A program made the translations under genes and the position numbers. Below, piece after piece: positions 56,661 to 64,000 of a DNA stretch of 64,000 bases. Source of the DNA: an uncultured Pelagibacteraceae bacterium (lineage in GTDB: Bacteria > Pseudomonadota > Alphaproteobacteria > Pelagibacterales > Pelagibacteraceae); NCBI GenBank assembly GCA_902616145.1, contig CACMRM010000001.1, positions 1 through 64,000 of the forward strand. Reading direction: 5' to 3'. The notes under the pieces were generated by a model. The model made no database searches and had not been told where the DNA came from. It was given only the letters and a program-made list of their open reading frames with translations. Every line of letters starts with the position of its first letter. Positions within the stretch are counted from its first letter, which is position 1.

Positions 56661-57717
56661 TCGAAAATTTTTTAAAAGATCAAAATTTTTGCCAATTGAT
56701 AAATTTTTTAGCAATGTTTTGTATGATAAAAAATCGGGCTACTATTCTTCTAAAATTCCCTTTGGAAGAGAGGGCGACTATATTACAGCTCCAAACATAT
56801 CAACGTTATATTCTGAAATAATTGCGATTTGGATTATCTCCACATGGGAAATATTCGGTAAACCGAAAAGTTTCAATATTGTGGAGCTTGGCCCTGGAGA
56901 TGGAGGCCTAATGAGAGTTATTTTAGAAGTATCAAAAAAATTTCCAGAATTTAATAAATCAAAAAAAATATATCTATACGAAAAAAATAAAAATCTCATA
57001 AAAAAACAAAAAAATATATTAAATGGAAATAAAATAAAATGGATTCAAAATTTTAAAAGAATTAAAAAAGGGCCAATTATTTTTTTTGGTAATGAGTTTT
57101 TTGATGCTATTCCAATTAAACAATTTAAAAAAGTAAAAAAAAATGTTTCTGAAAAATATTATTCTTTGAAGAAAGATTTCTCTGTTCAAGAAGTTTTTAG
57201 AAATGCAACGCCAAATGATATGAAACTTGTGAATTCATTCAAAACTCTCAAAAAATTGAAATTTATTGAATTTCCAAAATTAGGATTCAAAATACTTAAA
57301 GAAATTGTTTCGAGGGTTTTAAGCTCAAATGGATGTATTTTGCTCGTTGATTATGGATATGAGAATTCAAGAAATCAAAATACTTTACAATCAGTCATTA
57401 AACATAAAAGAAACAATTTATTTGATAACTTGGGAAAAGCAGATATTACGTCTCAAGTAAATTTTAGTCTTCTAAGCGAATTTTTCAAAAAAAATAATTT
57501 AAAAGTTAAAAAAACCATTACTCAAAGAGAATTTTTAAAAAGTATGGGAATTATGGAAAGAGCTTCAATTATTGCAAAGAAAATGAAATTTAGTGAGCAG
57601 TCAAACCTTTATTTTAGACTAAGAAGACTGCTCAATCCAAAATCTATGGGTACATTATTTAAAGTAATACTCGCATACAAAAATGATAACAGTGATAAAT
57701 ATTATGGATTTAAATAA
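56650..57717 (+). CDS. MidA/NDUFAF7-family SAM-dependent methyltransferase
   Basis: VELGPGDGGLM; GNEFFDAIPIKQF; VDYGYE. Confidence 0.85.
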   Translation: MRTNRKFFKRSKFLPIDKFFSNVLYDKKSGYYSSKIPFGREGDYITAPNISTLYSEIIAIWIISTWEIFGKPKSFNIVELGPGDGGLMRVILEVSKKFPEFNKSKKIYLYEKNKNLIKKQKNILNGNKIKWIQNFKRIKKGPIIFFGNEFFDAIPIKQFKKVKKNVSEKYYSLKKDFSVQEVFRNATPNDMKLVNSFKTLKKLKFIEFPKLGFKILKEIVSRVLSSNGCILLVDYGYENSRNQNTLQSVIKHKRNNLFDNLGKADITSQVNFSLLSEFFKKNNLKVKKTITQREFLKSMGIMERASIIAKKMKFSEQSNLYFRLRRLLNPKSMGTLFKVILAYKNDNSDKYYGFK

Positions 57718-58469
57718 TGATTTTTTCTAAAAAATTAAAGAAATTCCATGGGATCAAACATTGTTTTTTTTCAAGAAAAGGAGGCTACTCTACGGGGATT
57801 TATAGAGGCCTTAATTGTGGCAGAGGATCAAAAGATTTCAAAAAAAATGTTTCAAAAAATCTAAATTATGTTTCCAAAAAAATAAATGTAAAAAAAGAAA
57901 ACCTTATCTTGATGCATCAAACTCATAGTAATAAGGTAATTGAAATCAAAAGAAAAAATTATTCAGTTATGGTTCAATCTGACGCTATGATTTCTAAGCT
58001 TAGAGGAGTAGCACTAGGAGTACTAACTGCTGATTGTGTGCCAATTTTAGTATACGATAAACAAAATGGAATAATTGGATGTATTCATGCCGGTTGGAAA
58101 GGTGCGTTCTCAGGAATAATTGAAAAAACGATAAAAAAAATTAAAAAACAAAATTCTTTTCATAAGATATACGCTTCTATAGGACCTTGTATAGGTAAAA
58201 GAAATTATGAGGTAGATTTAAAATTTTTTAGAAAATTTTTATCATTATCAAGTAAGAATAAAATATACTTTATTAAAAAAAATAATCATAAAAAGTTGTT
58301 TAATTTAAGAAAATTCGTTGCCGATAAACTTTTAAAATTAAAGGTAAAAATAGATCATGTAAATTACGATACTTTTGATGAAAAAAATAACTTTTTCAGC
58401 TTTAGAAGGTCTTGCATTCGTAAAGAAAAGGATTACGGCAGATGTGTGTCTGTAATCAAAATTGTTTAG
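57717..58469 (+). CDS. pgeF: YfiH/PgeF-family (laccase-domain) purine nucleoside phosphorylase/peptidoglycan editing factor
   Basis: TADCVPILVYD; HAGWKGAFSGI; GPCIGKRNYEV. Confidence 0.9.
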   Translation: MIFSKKLKKFHGIKHCFFSRKGGYSTGIYRGLNCGRGSKDFKKNVSKNLNYVSKKINVKKENLILMHQTHSNKVIEIKRKNYSVMVQSDAMISKLRGVALGVLTADCVPILVYDKQNGIIGCIHAGWKGAFSGIIEKTIKKIKKQNSFHKIYASIGPCIGKRNYEVDLKFFRKFLSLSSKNKIYFIKKNNHKKLFNLRKFVADKLLKLKVKIDHVNYDTFDEKNNFFSFRRSCIRKEKDYGRCVSVIKIV

Positions 58470-58517
58470 ATTAAATTTGAAAAGTTTGTAAAATAATTGT
58501 ATAAATGATTACATTTC

Positions 58518-59450
58518 ATGAAAATTTTATCTGGAACTAGCAATCTAAAGCTCAGCAAGGATATTTCAAAAAATTTAAAACTTAAATTAATTAATACAAA
58601 CATTAGAAGGTTCGCAGATGGCGAAATTTACATTGAGATAAACGAAAATATAAGAGGAAACAGTGTATTTGTTATTCAGTCAACTTCGAATCCAGCAAAT
58701 GATAATATTTTGGAACTTTTGCTAGTTATAGATGCCCTTAAAAGATCATCTGCTAAAACTATAACAGCTGTAATTCCTTATTTTGGCTACGCTAGGCAAG
58801 ATAGAAAAGTTGCTCCTCGAACTTCTATTTCAGCTAAAGTTGTAGCAAATTTGATATCAAATGCAGGAGCGACAAGAGTTGTAACAGTAGATTTACATGC
58901 TGGTCAGATACAAGGTTTCTTTGATATGCCCGTTGACAATTTATATACAGCACCTCTTTTTGCAAAATATATTAAAAAAAAATTAGGCACAAAAAAATTG
59001 ATCTGTGTGTCTCCAGACGTGGGGGGTGTCGCGAGAACTAGAGCTTTAGCTACTAGAATAAAAGCAGATCTTGCGATTATTGATAAAAGAAGGCCGGCGC
59101 CTGGAAAATCTGAAGTAATGAATATTATTGGAAATGTGAAAGACAAGACTTGTATTATAGTTGACGATATAATTGATAGCGGCGGAACAATTGTTAATGC
59201 AGTGAATGCATTAAAAAAAAATGGTGCAAATGAAGTTTACGTATTTATAACTCATGCTGTTTTAAGTGGCGATGCTGTAAAAAAAATTAAGAATTCTAAA
59301 ATTAAAAAATTGATAATAACAGATACGATTGAAAATGCTCAGAAAATTAAGAATAATAATAAAATTGAGGTTTTATCTATCGCATCTTTAATGTCTGAGG
59401 CAATAAAGAGAATAGCGAACTCAAATTCGGTATCAGATTTATTTAATTAG
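58518..59450 (+). CDS. prs: ribose-phosphate pyrophosphokinase
   Basis: YFGYARQDRK; VDLHAGQIQGFF; VDDIIDSGGT. Confidence 0.96.
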   Translation: MKILSGTSNLKLSKDISKNLKLKLINTNIRRFADGEIYIEINENIRGNSVFVIQSTSNPANDNILELLLVIDALKRSSAKTITAVIPYFGYARQDRKVAPRTSISAKVVANLISNAGATRVVTVDLHAGQIQGFFDMPVDNLYTAPLFAKYIKKKLGTKKLICVSPDVGGVARTRALATRIKADLAIIDKRRPAPGKSEVMNIIGNVKDKTCIIVDDIIDSGGTIVNAVNALKKNGANEVYVFITHAVLSGDAVKKIKNSKIKKLIITDTIENAQKIKNNNKIEVLSIASLMSEAIKRIANSNSVSDLFN

Positions 59451-59499
59451 CACTTGTTTTAATTTAGATCTTGAGTTATATACCCTTTTCAATTTAATT

Positions 59500-60252
59500 A
59501 TGAGTAATCTTAAAGCAACAAAAAGAGACAATTCTACATCTGGCTCAAACAACAAGTTACGAGCAGAAGGTTTTATACCTGCTATTTTGTATGGAGGTAA
59601 AGATCCTAATCAAAACATATCTGTAAGTAAAAAAGATATATCTAACATAATTAACTCTGATACTTTTTTGTCAAAAGTTTTGGAGTTAGATATTGAAGGA
59701 AAAAAAGAAAAAGTAATTCCTAGAGATGTAGATTTCCATGTTGTTTCCGAGGAACCAATCCATATAGATTTTATGAGAATAGTATCTGGTAAAAAAATAA
59801 TTCTAGAAATTCCAGTAAAATTTATTAATCACCCAGACTCTCCCGGCCTAAAAAGAGGCGGTGTACTAAATATTGTTAGAAGAAAAGTTGAACTTAAGTG
59901 TCCAGCTGAAAATATCCCAGATGAAATTATTGTAGATCTAGCTGGTACAGATATAGGAACAAGTATTAAAATTTCCTCGGTGAAGCTACCTGAAAATGTT
60001 AATCCAACTATCACAGATAGAGACTTCGTTGTAGCTACCGTAGCTGCGCCAACTGTAATTAAGGAACCTGAAAAACCAACTGAAGAGACTCCAGTTGAGG
60101 GTGCCGAGGGTGAAGCGCCAGCAGAAGGAGCTGAGACTTCAGCTAAAGATGGAGAGGCTGCAAAGAAAGATGATAAAGCTAAAGATGGGACAGCTGAAAA
60201 AAAACCTGACAATAAGAAAGCAACTGAAAAAAAACCTGCTGAAAAGAAATAA
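59500..60252 (+). CDS. rplY: 50S ribosomal protein L25/Ctc with charged low-complexity C-terminal tail
   Basis: LRAEGFIPAILYGG; P/E/A/K-rich tail; followed by pth. Confidence 0.92.
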   Translation: MSNLKATKRDNSTSGSNNKLRAEGFIPAILYGGKDPNQNISVSKKDISNIINSDTFLSKVLELDIEGKKEKVIPRDVDFHVVSEEPIHIDFMRIVSGKKIILEIPVKFINHPDSPGLKRGGVLNIVRRKVELKCPAENIPDEIIVDLAGTDIGTSIKISSVKLPENVNPTITDRDFVVATVAAPTVIKEPEKPTEETPVEGAEGEAPAEGAETSAKDGEAAKKDDKAKDGTAEKKPDNKKATEKKPAEKK

Positions 60253-60257
60253 TTAAC

Positions 60258-60830
60258 ATGCTTTTACTTGTAGGATTAGGAAATCCAGGTTCAAACTACT
60301 CAAATACAAGACATAATATTGGTTTTAAAATTATTGACGCAATCAATGCTCATTTCAAACTCTCTAAACAAAAACCAAAATTCAAAGGTTTGCTAACTAC
60401 TGGAAATATAGATGAAAAAAAAATTTACGCGATTAAACCACTAACTTTTATGAATAACTCCGGAACAGCAATCAAAGAATTAATAGATTATTTTAAGATA
60501 GATGCTAAGGATGTAATAGTCTTTCACGACGACATGGATATAGATTTTGGAAAAGTAAAAGCAAAATTTGGAGGTACAAGCGCGGGGCATAACGGAATTG
60601 AATCTATTGATAAGTTTATAGGCAAGGACTACTCCAGAGTGAGAATAGGAATTGGTCATCCAAAACAAAAAAAGAAAGTGAATAGTCACGTATTGGAAGA
60701 TTTTAAAGAGGATGAAGAGGAAAAAATTAAAGAAATTACAGAAAATATAGTTAAGCAGATTCCAACGCTTATTGATAAAAAGATAGATCTGTTCTCTAGC
60801 AAAGTAAATCAAAATCTTAATGGGATTTAA
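60258..60830 (+). CDS. pth: peptidyl-tRNA hydrolase
   Basis: GLGNPGSNYSNTRHNIGF; KPLTFMNNSG; GGTSAGHNGIES. Confidence 0.96.
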   Translation: MLLLVGLGNPGSNYSNTRHNIGFKIIDAINAHFKLSKQKPKFKGLLTTGNIDEKKIYAIKPLTFMNNSGTAIKELIDYFKIDAKDVIVFHDDMDIDFGKVKAKFGGTSAGHNGIESIDKFIGKDYSRVRIGIGHPKQKKKVNSHVLEDFKEDEEEKIKEITENIVKQIPTLIDKKIDLFSSKVNQNLNGI

Positions 60831-61890
60831 GTGTGGAATAGTGGGTTTGCCGAACGTTGGTAAGTCTACTTTGTTTAATGCTCTTACTGCCTCAAAAAAT
60901 GCTGAGGCCGCAAACTTTCCTTTTTGCACTATTGATCCAAATATTGGAATTGTAGATGTAATAGATGAAAGGCTTGATCAATTAAGCAAAATTTCCAATT
61001 CAAAAAAAAAAATTTACACAACTATTACATTTGTAGATATTGCTGGGTTAGTTAAAGGAGCTTCAAAGGGTGAGGGTTTAGGAAATAAGTTTCTATCACA
61101 CATAAGAGAAGTAGATGCAATAATACATTTAGTTAGGTGTTTTGACTCCGAAAAGATTACACATGTAAATTCACAAATAAACCCTGCTGATGATCTGGAG
61201 ACAATAAAAACTGAAATAATTTTATCAGATTTAGATATTATTCAAAAAAAATTAGAAAAAAGTAAAAAAAAACTACTGGATAATAAACAAATTGAAATTT
61301 TAAAAGAGAAATTAAAACAATTAGAAAAAGGAGATGAGGCAACAGCTGAAAATAGTGAGGAGGAAAAATTTTTAAATATTGTTGGATTATTAAGTATTAA
61401 GCCGAAAATAATTGTCTGTAATATTGATGAAGGAAACTTGCCTAGAGGAAACATTTACACTAATCAATTAAAAGAAAAATACCCTTCTGAAAAGATTGTG
61501 AATATATGTGCAGATATTGAAGATCAACTTTCAGGTCTTGATAAACACGAAAAAGAAATTTTTATGCAGGATATCGGTTTAAAAAAAACAGGTATTAATA
61601 AACTCATAAAAGAGGGATACGATCTTTTAAAACTTGATACTTTTTTTACATCTGGTCCTGAAGAAAGTAGAGCTTGGACAATTAAAAAAAATACTACTGC
61701 TCCAAAAGCAGCGAGTGTTATTCATACTGATTTTGAAAAAAATTTTATTAGAGCAGAAACAATTTCGTGTGATGATTTCATAAAATACGGAAGTGCAGAA
61801 AAATGCAAGGAAAACGGTAAACTTAGGATTGAAGGTAAAGATTATGTTGTCAAAGATGGAGATGTTTTATACTTCCGTGTCAATCCTTGA
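60820..61890 (+). CDS. ychF: redox-regulated ATPase YchF (Obg family)
   Basis: GLPNVGKSTLFNALT; DIAGLVKGASKGEGLGN; C-terminal TGS domain. Confidence 0.96.
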   Translation: MGFKCGIVGLPNVGKSTLFNALTASKNAEAANFPFCTIDPNIGIVDVIDERLDQLSKISNSKKKIYTTITFVDIAGLVKGASKGEGLGNKFLSHIREVDAIIHLVRCFDSEKITHVNSQINPADDLETIKTEIILSDLDIIQKKLEKSKKKLLDNKQIEILKEKLKQLEKGDEATAENSEEEKFLNIVGLLSIKPKIIVCNIDEGNLPRGNIYTNQLKEKYPSEKIVNICADIEDQLSGLDKHEKEIFMQDIGLKKTGINKLIKEGYDLLKLDTFFTSGPEESRAWTIKKNTTAPKAASVIHTDFEKNFIRAETISCDDFIKYGSAEKCKENGKLRIEGKDYVVKDGDVLYFRVNP

Positions 61891-62652
61891 CCAGATTTTT
61901 TTCATGCTTAGATAAACTAAAATTGTTAAAAGCACTAAATAAATAATTACTTTAACACCAGTTTTATGTCTCTCCTCTAACTCTGGCTCTGCCGCCCAAG
62001 CTAGAAAAGTTGTAACATCTTTAGCCATTTGGTCAACTGTGGACTCTGTTCCATCCGCGTACTCAACTAACCCGTCCATCAAATTATTTGGCATTTTTAT
62101 TTTATTACCCACCATAAACTTATTGTAATAAACACCATCGTCTAATGTCACCCCTGCAGGAGGATCTTCGTATCCAACTAGAACAGAATAAATGTAGTTT
62201 GCTCCTCCTTTTCTAGCCTTCACCAAAACTGACATATCAGGAGGATATGCGCCTCCATTTGCAGCTGTGGCGGCTTGAACATTTGGATAAGGGTTTTTAA
62301 ATTTATCTGATGGTCTTCCTGGCCTTGTGAACATTTCTCCCTGTGAGTCAGGACCATCTTGTATTTCGAAACTTGCGGCTATCGCTTTGACCTCTTGCTC
62401 TGAAAACTCTGGGCCTCCGGGCTCGCCTAGATTTCTATAACTTAAATATTGCATCGAGTGGCAAGATGAACAAACTTCTTTATAGACCTGGAAACCTCTT
62501 TGCAAAGATGCTCTATCAAAAGTCCCCGTAAGTCCTTTAAAACTCCAATCTACTTTTATCGGATCTACCATTTCAGCGCTTTGTAGTGGTTTAAATGAAA
62601 TTATTGATAAAAAAAATATAACAAACAATTTTAAGTTAAGCTTTATCATCAA
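61867..62652 (-). CDS. petC: cytochrome c1
   Basis: CSSCH heme motif; C-terminal TM anchor; overlaps petB. Confidence 0.93.
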   Translation of the reverse strand: MMIKLNLKLFVIFFLSIISFKPLQSAEMVDPIKVDWSFKGLTGTFDRASLQRGFQVYKEVCSSCHSMQYLSYRNLGEPGGPEFSEQEVKAIAASFEIQDGPDSQGEMFTRPGRPSDKFKNPYPNVQAATAANGGAYPPDMSVLVKARKGGANYIYSVLVGYEDPPAGVTLDDGVYYNKFMVGNKIKMPNNLMDGLVEYADGTESTVDQMAKDVTTFLAWAAEPELEERHKTGVKVIIYLVLLTILVYLSMKKIWSRIDTEV

Positions 62653-63895
62653 CCTTCCTAGCTACTGCAGGCTCTGCTCCTCCAGATAACACGGGCTCGG
62701 ATATGCTCATTGGTATTGGGTCAGTTTTCTCCAAATAACCAACTACTGGCATCACGACAATAAAATGTAAGAAATAATAAATAGTGCCTACTCTTGCTAA
62801 TACTAAATAAATTCCTTCAGCTGGCATTGCTCCTACATAACCAAGCATTAGAACATCTATAACCAGTATCCAAAAAAATTGTCTGTAAATTGGTCTAAAT
62901 ACTGCAGATCTAACTTTTGAAGTATCCAACCATGGAAGTACAAACAAAATAAAAATTGCACTAAACATTAAAATTACACCTCCTAGCTTATCAGGGACTG
63001 ATCTCAAAATTGCATAAAAAGGTAATAAGTACCATTCAGGAACAATATGAGCCGGTGTAACTAAGGGATTTGCAGGTATATAATTATCTGAGTGACCTAA
63101 AACATTGGGTGTGAAGAAGACGAATCCTGCAAAGATAATCATAAAAACTAAAAGAGCAAAAGCGTCTTTAATAGTAATATAAGGATGAAACGGGACTGTA
63201 TCTTTAGAAGGCTTCTTAATATCAATTCCTACAGGATTATTATTACCAGGCACATGTAGCGCCCAAATGTGTAAAACTACCAAACCTAAAATTAAAAATG
63301 GAATCAAGTAGTGTAAGCTGAAAAATCTATTTAATGTTGGATTGTCTACAGAATAAGCCCCCCACAACCAAGTAGTAATACTGTCACCAACTAATGGAAT
63401 AGCGCTAAATAAATTTGTAATTACAGTTGCTCCCCAAAAACTCATTTGACCCCATGGTAAAACATAACCCATAAAAGCTGCGGCCATCATTAATAAGTAA
63501 ATCATTAAACCTATAATCCAAATTACCTCTCTTGGAGATTTATAAGATCCATAAAACAACGACCTAAAAATATGAATGTAAACTGCAAGAAAAAACATTG
63601 AAGCACCATTGCTATGAATGTATCTAATTAACCATCCGTAGTTTACATCTCTCATTATATGCTCGACACTCGCAAATGCTAAATCTGCATGCGCGACGTA
63701 GTGCATAGCTAAAACTATTCCTGTAACAATTTGAGTGATCAAACAAAATGTTAAAATTCCTCCAAAGGTCCACCAGTAGTTTAAGTTTTTTGGAGTTGGA
63801 TAATCTGTAAGATGTGCTCCGAGAGTAAGTAATGGCAAACGGTCATTAAACCATTTTCCTGCTTTAGATTTCGGTACGTATTCGTGCTCACTCAT
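62636..63895 (-). CDS. petB: cytochrome b of the bc1 complex
   Basis: [33 protein letters not shown]. Confidence 0.97.
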   Translation of the reverse strand: MSEHEYVPKSKAGKWFNDRLPLLTLGAHLTDYPTPKNLNYWWTFGGILTFCLITQIVTGIVLAMHYVAHADLAFASVEHIMRDVNYGWLIRYIHSNGASMFFLAVYIHIFRSLFYGSYKSPREVIWIIGLMIYLLMMAAAFMGYVLPWGQMSFWGATVITNLFSAIPLVGDSITTWLWGAYSVDNPTLNRFFSLHYLIPFLILGLVVLHIWALHVPGNNNPVGIDIKKPSKDTVPFHPYITIKDAFALLVFMIIFAGFVFFTPNVLGHSDNYIPANPLVTPAHIVPEWYLLPFYAILRSVPDKLGGVILMFSAIFILFVLPWLDTSKVRSAVFRPIYRQFFWILVIDVLMLGYVGAMPAEGIYLVLARVGTIYYFLHFIVVMPVVGYLEKTDPIPMSISEPVLSGGAEPAVARKVDDKA

Positions 63896-63901
63896 AATTG
63901 T

Positions 63902-64000
63902 TTATCCAATTTTTATCGTATTACTATCAACAAATTCAAACTTTGGTATTTCCATGTTTGTTGGTGCTGGTCCTTTTCTAATTCTGCCTGATACATCGTA
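63902..64000 (-). CDS. petA: Rieske iron-sulfur subunit, C-terminal part only (runs off window)
   Basis: minus-strand translation ends ...[32 protein letters not shown]. Confidence 0.85.
   Translation of the reverse strand, partial: YDVSGRIRKGPAPTNMEIPKFEFVDSNTIKIG

Noticed and set aside
59829-60212. 127-aa minus-strand ORF rich in S/A/P
   Set aside because: Antisense shadow of the low-complexity rplY tail.

Overview
AT-rich, gene-dense 64 kb of a streamlined alphaproteobacterial chromosome, most consistent with SAR11/Pelagibacterales (taxonomy inferred from composition, protein content and gene order). Mostly housekeeping genes: a ~21 kb co-directional division/cell-wall (dcw) cluster on the minus strand (mraZ, ftsZ, rsmH, ftsL, ftsI, murE-murF fusion, mraY, murD, ftsW, murG, murC, murB, ddl, ftsQ, ftsA, lpxC, bamD, ligA), rnpB, one tRNA(CAT), rpoD-dnaG-yqeY, carAB, uvrB/uvrC/uvrD, a MarR/response-regulator/histidine-kinase cassette, lgt-midA-pgeF, prs-rplY-pth-ychF and the cytochrome bc1 operon (petA truncated by the window edge). 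I see no CRISPR, phage, transposase or recognisable defence system. The most unusual signals are in the dcw cluster: ftsZ sits between mraZ and rsmH instead of after ftsA; the ftsA homolog has lost the recognisable actin-fold nucleotide-binding motifs but keeps a C-terminal amphipathic helix; murE and murF are one ORF; and a three-box 10-nt-period TGGG array overlaps a predicted mraZ promoter. Smaller items: a GC-rich pseudoknot-like leader before a glycosyltransferase, 21-bp direct repeats bracketing a small lipoprotein gene, a zinc-ligand-depleted DnaG, and a pteridine-reductase-like SDR next to folB.
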